Assembly (NCBI RefSeq): GCF_017347095.1
Contig: NZ_JADPRZ010000004.1
Span: 62,001 to 126,000, forward strand
From: Sporosarcina sp. E16_8
Lineage (GTDB): Bacteria; Bacillota; Bacilli; Bacillales_A; Planococcaceae
Reading direction: 5' to 3'
Length of the DNA: 64,000 nt
This document shows positions 17,293 through 25,465 of the stretch, piece after piece; the first letter of the stretch is position 1, and each line of letters starts with the position of its first letter. The position numbers were made by a program, and so were the translations under genes. The notes below the pieces were generated by a model. That model searched no databases. It was not told the origin of the DNA and saw only the letters and a list, made by a program, of their open reading frames with translations.

Positions 17293-17922
17293 ATGACAAC
17301 GACATTGGATTCAAACTTATATAGTGTAATGAACGCAAGAAAATCAGTAAGGGTGTTTGATACGAACGCTACAATCGCAAAAGAGGAAATTGTAGAAATG
17401 CTAAAATTGGCTACAATCGCTCCTTCATCCAGCAACCTACAATCTTGGAGCTTTATCGTTTTTCAAGACGCAGAATTGAAGAAGGAACTGAAAACAATTG
17501 CCAATAATCAAGCCGCCGTCGAGGATTCATCTGCTGTTATTGCGGTCTTGGGGAATATCGACGCGTATAAGAAAGTGGAACAAATTTACACACAAAACGT
17601 TGCAGAAGGACATATGGATGATTCTATTAAGGATTTCACAATTGCCAGTACGAATGCAGTTTATCCAAATATGCCAAGAGAGGTAAGAGCGAACATTGCT
17701 TCTTTTGATGCAGGACTTGTTTCTATGCAATTGATGTTGATTGCTAAAGAAAAAGGCTATGATACTTTACCGATGGGTGGCTTTGATAAAGTGAAATTTG
17801 CTGAGAGATTCGACCTTTCCGCTGATCAATTCCCAGTTGTACTGATTGCCTTAGGTAAGGCTGCTGCCCCGGCATACGGGTCCTCGCGCTTGCCTTTAGA
17901 TGAGGTTGTACGTTTTATATAA
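17293..17922 (+). CDS. NAD(P)H nitroreductase family protein (YodC-like)
   Basis: This is a 209-residue FMN-dependent oxidoreductase of the nitroreductase fold. Family segments include NARKSVRVFDTNA (phosphate-binding arginines), LATIAPSSSNLQSWSFIVF, GLVSMQLMLIAKEKGYDTLPMGGFD and the C-terminal SSRLPLDEV. The ATG follows AGGAGG. It is divergent from an HxlR regulator and carries two operator boxes, so it is probably induced by electrophiles such as quinones or diamide. A terminator follows. Confidence 0.88.
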   Translation: MTTTLDSNLYSVMNARKSVRVFDTNATIAKEEIVEMLKLATIAPSSSNLQSWSFIVFQDAELKKELKTIANNQAAVEDSSAVIAVLGNIDAYKKVEQIYTQNVAEGHMDDSIKDFTIASTNAVYPNMPREVRANIASFDAGLVSMQLMLIAKEKGYDTLPMGGFDKVKFAERFDLSADQFPVVLIALGKAAAPAYGSSRLPLDEVVRFI

Positions 17923-17932
17923 GAATATCCTT

Positions 17933-17964
17933 GCCCGAAATGCTAGCTGTTTCGGGCTTTTTTT
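17933..17964 (+). terminator. Terminator after the nitroreductase gene
   Basis: GCCCGAAA (17933-17940) and TTTCGGGC (17950-17957) form an 8-bp stem with a 9-nt loop, followed by seven T. Confidence 0.9.
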
Positions 17965-17971
17965 ATATATG

Positions 17972-18074
17972 CATGTTTATCGTAGGTGAGCGACTGTAAA
18001 TCGAACATCATGGACAGGTGTTTGTGGTGCTACTTGGCGTGATTCTTGAATTGACGTTGAGTGGGAGAGGAAAG
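17972..18074 (+). pseudogene. Remnant of the 3' end of an EamA-type transporter gene
   Basis: About 100 bases match the last part of the intact EamA gene at 23595-24479 (around 24365-24460). Shared blocks include GTAGGTGAGCGACTG and TTGACGTTGAGTGG. The reading frame has a stop right after the first block. The rest of the gene is absent, so this is a leftover of a lost or partly duplicated transporter. It is followed by a 36-base palindrome. Confidence 0.75.
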
Positions 18075-18100
18075 TTGTACAGGTGGCGGTGGTCGAACAA

Positions 18101-18136
18101 AAAAACAAGGCCCATAAGCTTATGGGCCTTGTTTTT
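18101..18136. terminator. Perfect palindromic terminator behind the transporter remnant
   Basis: A 36-base perfect palindrome with outer arms AAAAACAAGGCCCATA and TATGGGCCTTGTTTTT is centred on AAGCTT. It was probably the terminator of the lost transporter gene. Confidence 0.8.
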
Positions 18137-18235
18137 GAATGTTCAATAGTTGCATTTCACTTTAATTTGGAATGAAAAATAGTGTGACTCATGTTTTTGA
18201 AAAAGATAAGAAAGTATACGTTTTTCACCTTGGAC

Positions 18236-18322
18236 TAGTGTCTAAGTGCTAGACGCCTGAAGGCTCATTTGCTAGGAGTTACGCCGCTCCGCCTTATGCC
18301 TGTCAGGTCTTAAACGGCGCCT
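18236..18322. repeat. Possible dispersed intergenic repeat
   Basis: A GC-rich stretch between gbsB and the transporter remnant contains CTAGACGCCTGAAGG, GCCGCTCCGCCTTATGCC and GGCGCC. On the minus strand it shares a GGCGCC ... GGCATAAG arrangement with 1350-1416. No coding potential is seen. The assignment as a repeat family member is inference from character, not from alignment. Confidence 0.35.
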
Positions 18323-18346
18323 TGTGCTTTTCATGTTTGTGTATAT

Positions 18347-19558
18347 TCACAAGGTCTTAGGTACTAGATTATAACAACGTTTGTATATCCATTCGTAATC
18401 TTTGACTGATAGATCGCGAGGATTACCAATTGTTTGTGGGTCCGTCATTGCTGCTTTGGCAAGGCGTGGAATCATATCTTCTGAGACACCTTGTTCCTTT
18501 AACGAGGGAATATCCATATCTTCCACAAGTTTATATACTTTATTTACCGCTGCTTTCGCTGCTTCCTCGATTGTCATCTGGGATGTATTGATACCTAAAG
18601 CTTGAGCAATGCGTGCAAAGCGTTCTGGATTGCCCTTCCAATTGAATTCCATCACGGGACCTAGCATCCAAGAGACACATTGACCATGTGGCACGTTTAT
18701 AATACCGCCAAGTGTTTGTGCCATTGCATGTGCTGCGCCAGCAGATTCACTACCGTATGAAAGTCCAGCGAGCATTGCGGCCTGCGCCATACCGTACCTA
18801 GCTTCAATGTCGGCTCCATCCGCATATGCTCGATGAATATAATTCGCCACGTACTCAATTGCCAACAGCGCGACAGCATCGGTTACTGGTTGAGCATATT
18901 TCATTGTGTAACATTCAATTGCGTGAGAAAGGGCGTCAATACCTGTCATTGCCGTGACATGTGGTGGCATTGAAGTGTGAAGTTCAGGGTCTATAATCGT
19001 TAAGTGTGCCGCGATAAGTGGACCACCAGTATTAAATTTAAATTCACGTTCTTCATCAGTGATGACAGCCCATTGTGTCACTTCAGAACCTGTGCCGGCC
19101 GTTGTTGGAATCGTTGTTAATGGGGGAATACGGTTTACTAATGGTTTTTTTCCATCAGCAGCTTCGTATTCTAAAACTGATGCGTTATGTGCTATTTCAA
19201 CACCAATTGCTTTTGCCGTATCCATTGAACTACCACCGCCAACTGCGACAAGGCCATTACATTTATTCTTTTTATAAAGTTTAGACCCTTCATTGACAAC
19301 TCTTATAGGTGGGTTCGCTTCGACTTGATTGAAGAGTACGACTTCAACTCCAGCTGCCGCTAGGGACTTCTCTACTGATGTTGTCATTCCTGCATTGTAA
19401 ATACCTGGGTCAGTAACGAGTAGTATCTTGGTAACACCGAGGCTTTTAATTTCATTACCCGCATATTTAATGATACCAATTCCGTGTTTGATAATTGTTG
19501 GAACTTCAAAAGATTGCATTATCGTCATTTGTTCAAATTTCATATTCATACCTGCCAT
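18347..19558 (-). CDS. gbsB: Iron-containing alcohol dehydrogenase, choline dehydrogenase (GbsB)
   Basis: GbsB oxidises choline to betaine aldehyde with NAD+. This 403-residue type III alcohol dehydrogenase has the nucleotide-binding GGGSSMDTAKA motif, the TTAGTGSEVT segment, and the metal-ligand histidine region GIDALSHAIECYTM and AAHAMAQTLGGIINVPHGQ. It lies 55 bases behind gbsA and near gbsR, the same set as in B. subtilis. That context, more than the protein itself, points to choline. The start follows GGGGG with a 10-base gap. Confidence 0.88.
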   Translation of the reverse strand: MAGMNMKFEQMTIMQSFEVPTIIKHGIGIIKYAGNEIKSLGVTKILLVTDPGIYNAGMTTSVEKSLAAAGVEVVLFNQVEANPPIRVVNEGSKLYKKNKCNGLVAVGGGSSMDTAKAIGVEIAHNASVLEYEAADGKKPLVNRIPPLTTIPTTAGTGSEVTQWAVITDEEREFKFNTGGPLIAAHLTIIDPELHTSMPPHVTAMTGIDALSHAIECYTMKYAQPVTDAVALLAIEYVANYIHRAYADGADIEARYGMAQAAMLAGLSYGSESAGAAHAMAQTLGGIINVPHGQCVSWMLGPVMEFNWKGNPERFARIAQALGINTSQMTIEEAAKAAVNKVYKLVEDMDIPSLKEQGVSEDMIPRLAKAAMTDPQTIGNPRDLSVKDYEWIYKRCYNLVPKTL

Positions 19559-19613
19559 AATAATATTGCCCCCTACTAATTTTTATCAACTTAATCGTCT
19601 GTTACTATTTTGT

Positions 19614-21101
19614 TTATTTAAACCAGTTTACTGGTTCTGGTTTTGTGTTTTGGTAAATATGTTTTACTTCTGTATATTCTTCTAATCCAGTTTTACCTAA
19701 CTCACGTCCGATACCTGATTGTTTATATCCACCCCAAGGAGCTTGCGCAAAGTATGGATGAAAATCGTTAATCCAAACGGTCCCCATTCGTAATTGACTA
19801 GCTACTCGTTCCGCTTTTAGTATATCTCTGGACCAAACAGCGCCAGCAAGACCATAAATAGTATCATTTGCTAATGAAATGACTTCTTCCTCGCTAGAAA
19901 AGCGTTCAATTGTTAAGACAGGACCAAATACTTCTTCTTGAACAATCCGCATATTAGCTGTACATTCTGTGAAAATAGTTGGGAGATAGAAGAAGCCGTT
20001 TGCGAGTGAGGGATCTGTTGGTCGTCCACCACCAATTATTAGTTTTGCTCCCTCTTCTTTTCCGATTTCCACATATTTTTCAATTTTACTGCGCTGTTCT
20101 GCCGAAATCATTGGACCCGATTGCGTATGTACATCAAAGCCATCTCCAAGTTTTATTCGCTTAACACGTTCTACTAATTTATCGACAAACCAATCATGAA
20201 TCTCGTCTTCAACCAGCAACCGAGCACCCGCTGAGCAGACTTGGCCAGCGTGGAAGTAAACAGCGTTTAATGCCTGATCTACAGCCGTATCTAGATCACT
20301 ATCGGCAAAAACGATATTAGGGTTTTTTCCTCCAAGCTCTAATGCGATTTTCTTCAAGTTACCACTAGCCGAAGCCATAATGTTTTTGCCTGTTTCAATA
20401 CCACCTGTAAAAGAAATTAGATCAACAAGTGGGCTATCTGCCATCGCCTGTCCAACACTGTGACCTGGTCCGAGTACTAAGTTAAATACGCCTTTTGGAA
20501 CATTGGCTTCTTCAATTAATTCGGTAATTTTAACTGTCGTTAAAGGTGTGATTTCACTAGGCTTCAAGACAATCGTATTACCAGCAGCAAGCGCCGGTGC
20601 AATTTTCCATGACGCCTGTAGTAGGGGATAGTTCCAAGGTAAGATTAAGGAAGTAACGCCAACAGGTTCCCGAACAACCCTACTCATTGAATTAGGATTA
20701 GGTGATTCAATGAGTTCGCCTCCATTCTTATCAGCCAGCCCGGCAAAGTAGCGAAATACTTCTGCGATATCCACCATATCGGCTTTACTTTCTATTAGTG
20801 TTTTTCCGGTATCTAATGTTTCTAGCATAGCTAATTCATCTTGGTCTCGTTCAATGAATGCTGCAATCTTATAGAGAAGTTTTCCACGTTCGTTTGCAGG
20901 TGTAGCCGCCCAACTACCCTGATCGAAGGTTTTTCTAGCGACGAGTATCGCCGTGTTTGCATCATCTGCATTTCCTTCAGTAGCAGTAGTGATAACCTTC
21001 TGATTATATGGATTGATAATTTCCCGGGTTTCTCGTGATTTTGCTACAACCCAATTACCATCTATATACATTTTCTGAATAGCGATCATCTTAATAACCA
21101 C
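19614..21101 (-). CDS. gbsA: Betaine-aldehyde dehydrogenase
   Basis: This enzyme oxidises betaine aldehyde to glycine betaine with NAD+. The 495-residue protein has the aldehyde dehydrogenase landmarks: LILPWNYPLLQASWKIAPALAAGN, GGIETGKNIMA, the catalytic glutamate in LELGGKNPNIVF, and the catalytic cysteine in FHAGQVCSAGARL. It is the first gene of gbsAB. A 20-base perfect palindrome lies 25 bases before its start codon and is a likely GbsR site. Product glycine betaine is an osmoprotectant. Confidence 0.93.
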   Translation of the reverse strand: MVIKMIAIQKMYIDGNWVVAKSRETREIINPYNQKVITTATEGNADDANTAILVARKTFDQGSWAATPANERGKLLYKIAAFIERDQDELAMLETLDTGKTLIESKADMVDIAEVFRYFAGLADKNGGELIESPNPNSMSRVVREPVGVTSLILPWNYPLLQASWKIAPALAAGNTIVLKPSEITPLTTVKITELIEEANVPKGVFNLVLGPGHSVGQAMADSPLVDLISFTGGIETGKNIMASASGNLKKIALELGGKNPNIVFADSDLDTAVDQALNAVYFHAGQVCSAGARLLVEDEIHDWFVDKLVERVKRIKLGDGFDVHTQSGPMISAEQRSKIEKYVEIGKEEGAKLIIGGGRPTDPSLANGFFYLPTIFTECTANMRIVQEEVFGPVLTIERFSSEEEVISLANDTIYGLAGAVWSRDILKAERVASQLRMGTVWINDFHPYFAQAPWGGYKQSGIGRELGKTGLEEYTEVKHIYQNTKPEPVNWFK

Positions 21102-21126
21102 TCCTTTGTATTTAGTTCGTTAAGTT

Positions 21127-21146
21127 CGTTAAATTTAAATTTAACG
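21127..21146 (-). promoter_or_regulatory. Candidate GbsR operator upstream of gbsA
   Basis: CGTTAAATTTAAATTTAACG is a perfect 20-base palindrome located 25 bases upstream of the gbsA start codon. It lies between gbsA and the divergent gbsR gene, closer to gbsA. Binding by GbsR is inferred from position only. Confidence 0.55.
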
Positions 21147-21368
21147 TTGATGACAATCATTAATGTAACATAAAGAATAATTAATGTAAATATATTGGGT
21201 TTTTTAAAGAGTATGAAGAAAAAATCCTTATTAAAACATGCAAAGTATAAGGTTCTCTATTTTTAAAGTAATTAGATTTCAATTTAGCATCTATCCTAGC
21301 TATTTGAGTATTAAGGGTGTAAAATATATATTTAACAAAGGTTCTTTAGGGAAAGGAGAATAATACAG

Positions 21369-21935
21369 ATGTCCCCACAATTAAAAAAAGATGAAGTTGC
21401 ATTAGCGTCAATAGAAAATGCAAAACAAACAATCATCGGTGCGATTGCTGAAACGATGGATTTATATGGTGTCACTCCTTCAGCGGGGCGCCTTTATGGC
21501 ACGATGTATATTGAAGGTGAAATGACACTGGATCAAATGAAAGACCGTCTAGGAATGACCAAACCAAGTATGAGTACTGCGGTTAAAAAACTACGGAGTA
21601 ATGGAATGGTACAAAAAACATGGGAAAAGGGATCGAGGAGGGAACATTTTGTAGCAGAGTCAAATTTCTTTAAATCATTCATCACTTTTTATTGTAAAAA
21701 GTGGGAACGTGAAGTAGAGATGAATGTAACAGCAATTGATGATGCGGAGAAAGAGCTTGAAGCAATTATCAATAATGATCAAGTGAGTCGTGGTATTAGA
21801 GAATATGCAGGGAATTTAAATAATCAAATTCGTGAATCCAAAAGTTATTACAATTGGTTGACTCGGCTGATTGACTTGATTGAGTCGGGAGAGATATTTA
21901 CATATTTACCAATAGAAGATATTGAAAAAGAATAA
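21369..21935 (+). CDS. gbsR: GbsR-type choline-responsive repressor
   Basis: GbsR is a MarR-like winged-helix repressor that senses choline and controls gbsAB and choline uptake genes. The 188-residue protein matches the family in length. It shows GVTPSAGRLYGTMYIEGEMTLDQM followed by the helix-turn-helix GMTKPSMSTAVKKLRSNGMV. It is divergent from gbsAB. The ATG follows AAAGGAG. A lipoprotein gene starts 37 bases after its stop codon, so both are probably co-transcribed. Confidence 0.9.
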   Translation: MSPQLKKDEVALASIENAKQTIIGAIAETMDLYGVTPSAGRLYGTMYIEGEMTLDQMKDRLGMTKPSMSTAVKKLRSNGMVQKTWEKGSRREHFVAESNFFKSFITFYCKKWEREVEMNVTAIDDAEKELEAIINNDQVSRGIREYAGNLNNQIRESKSYYNWLTRLIDLIESGEIFTYLPIEDIEKE

Positions 21936-21972
21936 AGGGAAAATGCGTTACCATCAACCAAGGGGGATAATA

Positions 21973-22896
21973 GTGAGAAATTCAAGAAAAAGTAGTAGTT
22001 TGTTAAGTCTAATAAGTATATTTGTAGTTGCAATTATATTGTCGGCATGCGGAAGTAATGAGAAAAGCGTGAATGAATCGGATGATAAAAAGAATCAGCT
22101 TGGAGAGAAAAAGATTACGATACCTTACGTATCTTGGGCAACAGAAATTGGAAGTAATCATGTGATAAAAGAGGTACTTGAGAGTGTCGGCTATGACGTG
22201 ACTTTGAAAGAAGTTAATACAGGCGCGATGTATATTGCTGTAGCGGATGGGTCGGCTGATGCGATGATTTCAGCATGGCTTCCATATACAGACGTAAGTT
22301 ATTGGGAAAAGTTTGAGGATGAATTAGTAGATTTAGGTCCTAACCTAAAAGAAGCGCCGTTAGGCTTAGTTGTGCCTAGTTATGTAGAAATCGATTCCAT
22401 TGAAGAGATGAAAGAAAATGCTAATTCCGTTGGAGAAGCGACTGGTTGGACGATCACTGGGATTGATCCAGGCGCGGGCCAGATGCAAATTACTGAGGAA
22501 GCAATGAAGGAATATGGCTTAGATAACTGGACATTAAAAGCCACCAGTGACGCGATAATGATGGCTGCATTAGACAGGGCAATAAAGAAAAAAGAAGATA
22601 TTATCGTGACGCTCTGGTCTCCACACTGGGCATTTAAAGAATATGACTTGAAATATCTAAAAGATCCGAAAGGCGTATTTGGAGAGCCGGATGATATTCG
22701 TACACTTACCCGCAAAGGTCTAGAACAGGATTCGCCGGCAGCCTACCAAATTTTGAATCAATTCGAGTGGGACAAAGAGCATTTGGAAGCTGTAATGGTC
22801 AATATTTTTAATGGAACAGACCCTGAAAAAGCAGCTAAAGAATTTGTTGAGAATAATGAGGAACTAGTTAAGAAATGGACAAAAGGCGTGCAATAA
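21973..22896 (+). CDS. OpuAC-like glycine betaine/choline-binding lipoprotein
   Basis: This is a 307-residue lipoprotein with lipobox LSAC and the OpuAC/ProX-type fold (PF04069). Several tryptophan contexts that could hold a quaternary ammonium group are visible: PYVSWATEIGS, AWLPYTDVSYW and TLWSPHWAFKEY. The start is GTG at 21973, six bases after AGGGGG; the longer frame from 21922 overlaps gbsR. No ATPase or permease gene adjoins it. Co-transcription with gbsR suggests binding of choline or betaine, either for a transporter encoded elsewhere or for sensing. Confidence 0.83.
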   Translation: MRNSRKSSSLLSLISIFVVAIILSACGSNEKSVNESDDKKNQLGEKKITIPYVSWATEIGSNHVIKEVLESVGYDVTLKEVNTGAMYIAVADGSADAMISAWLPYTDVSYWEKFEDELVDLGPNLKEAPLGLVVPSYVEIDSIEEMKENANSVGEATGWTITGIDPGAGQMQITEEAMKEYGLDNWTLKATSDAIMMAALDRAIKKKEDIIVTLWSPHWAFKEYDLKYLKDPKGVFGEPDDIRTLTRKGLEQDSPAAYQILNQFEWDKEHLEAVMVNIFNGTDPEKAAKEFVENNEELVKKWTKGVQ

Positions 22897-22974
22897 AGTT
22901 ACTTATTATTACACATCTGTTGATTAAATATTTATTTGCATAAAATACTGGTAGGAAGGGCTTGATAACCTCCA

Positions 22975-23395
22975 TTTTTTACTGGACTATTTTTGGCCCG
23001 CTTACGGCTAACTATTCATGTCAGATGTACAGAGGGGTCCTAGTGTGGTTAGAAGTGACGGAGTCACTTCTAGCCACACTATTTTCAGTAATCCTGTTGC
23101 GAATAGTTGCCTGTCGCGAACCTACACTATTCAAGTGGAAAATGCAATTGTTTTGGAAGAAAAGAATAGATGACTTTCTATAGAGAGTGTAAGTGCCCGA
23201 AGATACAATTTCAGGCACTCTAGTACGTTGTACAATGTGTTCCTTGCTTACTTTTAGCAAAGATTATTCATGTAATCATGTGATGTATTATAGAAGTCAT
23301 TCAATCCAAAGCGATGCAATAGCGCAACTATACAAGTAGTGGGCAGGGGGTGATCAAGATACTCGCTGGATACTTTTGGTTAATCAACAGACGTG
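22975..23395 (+). repeat. Left arm of a 420-bp inverted repeat carrying a structured element (copy A)
   Basis: This non-coding block is repeated in inverse orientation at 27679-28346, once a 249-bp insert there is removed (421 versus about 419 bases). Its core runs from hairpin 1 to hairpin 2. Hairpin 1 (23043-23079) has 17-base arms and a GGA loop. Hairpin 2 (23193-23218) has 9-base arms and the loop GATACAAT. The 113-base spacer includes GTCGCG and GAAAAGAATAG. The arms differ between copies in a compensating way. No transposase is nearby. It could be a small RNA, a miniature transposon or both. Confidence 0.85.
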
Positions 23396-23460
23396 TTATT
23401 ATTAGACTGTACATACAAGGATGTTTTGTAGTGCTGTTCATTAATAGACGTTGACTAATA

Positions 23461-23502
23461 AAGACACACAATCCTTTAGCTAAAGGATTGTGTGTCTTTT
23501 GA
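23461..23502 (+). terminator. Perfect palindrome with T tail
   Basis: A 38-base perfect palindrome, with outer arms AAGACACACAATCCTTT and AAAGGATTGTGTGTCTT, runs into TT. It lies just past the left inverted-repeat arm and before the EamA gene. No gene directly upstream needs it, so it may end transcription of the repeat element. Confidence 0.65.
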
Positions 23503-23594
23503 GCATCCAGTAAGGTGGGGGGATATGTACGAGTTAAGGTGTTGGAACAATCTGTTTGTATGGTATCTTCTATATAGAGAAAGAGGGGATAACT

Positions 23595-24479
23595 GTGTCA
23601 CAGCGTATTTCATATTTATTCGTACTAGTAGGAGCGATACTTTGGGGAACGACCGGCACCGCACAGACGTTTATGCCACAAACAATCCACCCATTGGCAG
23701 TGGGGGCATCGAGGCTTGCTATAGGTGGTTTTTCATTACTAGTTATTTTGCTCATTATGCGTAAAATCGATTTTCGAAATTGGCCGTGGAAATCTACGCT
23801 GTACGCAGCTATATCAATGGCTATTTTTCAATATTTATTTTTTTCCTCTGTCAGATTGACGGGAGTTGCTATAGGCACGGTCGTCACAATCGGAAGTGCT
23901 CCCGTTTTTTCCGGAATCATTGAATGGTTATTATTGAAGCGCCGTCCGACCCGGGTGTGGATCATGGCGACAGCACTTGCAATTATAGGATGTGCACTGC
24001 TCTTTTTAAATAAAGATGGAATCGTTGTCAATCCAGTGGGAATCGCGATGTCACTTGGAGCTGGATTGTTGTTTGCCTTTTATACCCTCGTCAATAAAGA
24101 CGTACTAGACAAGGTGGATGCTGTGCCTGCTGTTGCGGTTATCTTTTCGATGAGTGCGATAATGCTTCTGCCATTTTTGTTTTTATTCGAAACGGAAGGG
24201 CTTATGACTGGGCGTGGAATATCTGTCGTGTTGTATCTTGGGATCGTTACAACCAGTGTGGCATATATCCTATTTTCTGCCGGATTGAAACGGATACCTT
24301 CATCGTCAGCCGTAACGCTGTCACTTGCTGAACCGCTGACTGCTGCTATATTGAGTGTAATTGTTGTAGGTGAGCGACTGAATGGAACGTCGTGGGCAGG
24401 TATTGCGATGTTGCTTGGTGGAATTCTTGTGTTGACGTTGAGTGGTAGGAAGATGAAGAAATCTAATTTACTTACTTAA
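23595..24479 (+). CDS. EamA/DMT superfamily transporter
   Basis: This is a 294-residue membrane protein with ten predicted helices arranged as two EamA repeats. The first repeat starts YLFVLVGAILWGTTGTAQTF; the second ends LTAAILSVIVVGERLNGTSWAGIAMLLGGIL, the usual end of an EamA domain. The substrate is unknown. The GTG start at 23595 is six bases after AAGAGGGG. A remnant of a close homologue lies at 17972. The gene sits inside the region bracketed by the 420-bp inverted repeat. Confidence 0.85.
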   Translation: MSQRISYLFVLVGAILWGTTGTAQTFMPQTIHPLAVGASRLAIGGFSLLVILLIMRKIDFRNWPWKSTLYAAISMAIFQYLFFSSVRLTGVAIGTVVTIGSAPVFSGIIEWLLLKRRPTRVWIMATALAIIGCALLFLNKDGIVVNPVGIAMSLGAGLLFAFYTLVNKDVLDKVDAVPAVAVIFSMSAIMLLPFLFLFETEGLMTGRGISVVLYLGIVTTSVAYILFSAGLKRIPSSSAVTLSLAEPLTAAILSVIVVGERLNGTSWAGIAMLLGGILVLTLSGRKMKKSNLLT

Positions 24480-24488
24480 TTGGCACTG

Positions 24489-24521
24489 GGCCTTCCTGTA
24501 ATTATAGGAAGGCCTATTTTT
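24489..24521 (+). terminator. Terminator after the EamA gene
   Basis: GGCCTTCCT and AGGAAGGCC form a 9-bp stem with an 8-nt loop, followed by TATTTTT. Confidence 0.85.
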
Positions 24522-24619
24522 GACTATCTTAAGACTTTCTTCATAATTACAGTTGGTAAATGTTAAGATTTGGCGGGTACAATTGGTATCATAGAGTTAA
24601 GAAAAGCGAGGTGCGGAAG

Positions 24620-25309
24620 ATGGCGAAGTTCACAGTGCTTGTAGCGGATGACGATCAGGATATCCGTGACGGGATTGAAATTTATTTGAAAAATGAAGGA
24701 TACGACGTACTAAAGGCCGCGGATGGCAAAGAGGCGCTGGAGTTATTGGAGGCGAACGACGTCCATCTTCTCATTCTCGACATTATGATGCCGAACATGG
24801 ATGGTATCACAGCAACATTCAAAATTAGGGAAGTGCGCAATATCCCGATTATCATGTTAAGTGCAAAAGCGGAGGACTCTGATAAAATTCACGGTTTGTC
24901 CGTTGGCGCTGATGATTATGTAACCAAACCGTTCCATCCAATGGAGTTGATGGCGCGGGTGAAGTCACAATTACGTCGCTATATTCAATTTGGTACGTAT
25001 GACGGTCAGAAAAAAATTGAAGTTGACGGTCTTGTTCTTGATGAAGAAGCAAAGGAAATAACAGTCGAGGGCGATGTTGTGAAGCTGACGCCCATTGAGT
25101 ACAAAATTACAGAATTGCTGATGAAAAATGCGGGGCGCGTGTTTTCCATCAATGAAATCTATGAACGCGTCTGGAACGAGGCGGCGTACAATGCTGAAAA
25201 TATTGTTGCTGTCCATATACGTAAAATTCGTGAAAAAATCGAAGCAGATCCAAAAAATCCGAGATATGTGAAGGTGGTGTGGGGCATTGGTTACAAAATC
25301 GAAAAATGA
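24620..25309 (+). CDS. OmpR/PhoB-family response regulator
   Basis: The receiver domain (residues 1-120) has the acidic pair DDDQD, the phosphorylatable aspartate in LLILDIMMPNMDG, and the lysine in DDYVTKPFHP. A winged-helix DNA-binding domain follows (about 130-229) and ends NPRYVKVVWGIGYKIEK. The ATG at 24620 fits the family start MAKFTVLVADDD; upstream codons in the frame are not coding. It is co-transcribed with a small membrane ORF, which overlaps its last codons, and then with the sensor kinase. The signal is unknown. Confidence 0.92.
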   Translation: MAKFTVLVADDDQDIRDGIEIYLKNEGYDVLKAADGKEALELLEANDVHLLILDIMMPNMDGITATFKIREVRNIPIIMLSAKAEDSDKIHGLSVGADDYVTKPFHPMELMARVKSQLRRYIQFGTYDGQKKIEVDGLVLDEEAKEITVEGDVVKLTPIEYKITELLMKNAGRVFSINEIYERVWNEAAYNAENIVAVHIRKIREKIEADPKNPRYVKVVWGIGYKIEK

Positions 25310-25463
25310 TTACGCTGCTTTTTGGTCAATCCTTGCAATTGTTATTGGGGCATTAAGTATTGGTTATTGTTTCTCCCACATCATCGATTTAGTTGGTAAT
25401 GGTGTGGAACGTTCTAGTCGGGCCATCGCCCAATTAAACAGGCTAATTAAAGGAGGCGTTTAA
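25287..25463 (+). CDS. Small membrane protein between response regulator and kinase
   Basis: This open frame of 58 codons starts at TTG 25287, behind AAGGTGGTGTGGGG. It overlaps the last 23 bases of the response regulator gene and stops two bases before the kinase ATG. The product has one hydrophobic helix (AAFWSILAIVIGALSIGYCF) and a polar tail, VERSSRAIAQLNRLIKGGV, that looks amphipathic. The kinase ribosome binding site lies within its last codons, as is typical of translational coupling. I do not recognise a family. It may modulate the kinase; this is inference from layout. Confidence 0.6.
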   Translation: MVTKSKNDYAAFWSILAIVIGALSIGYCFSHIIDLVGNGVERSSRAIAQLNRLIKGGV

Positions 25464-25465
25464 CG

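Noticed and set aside
22962-23183. Open frame inside repeat copy A
   Set aside because: It reads through both arms of hairpin 1, and the frame is not kept in copies B and C, which differ by insertions and compensating changes.
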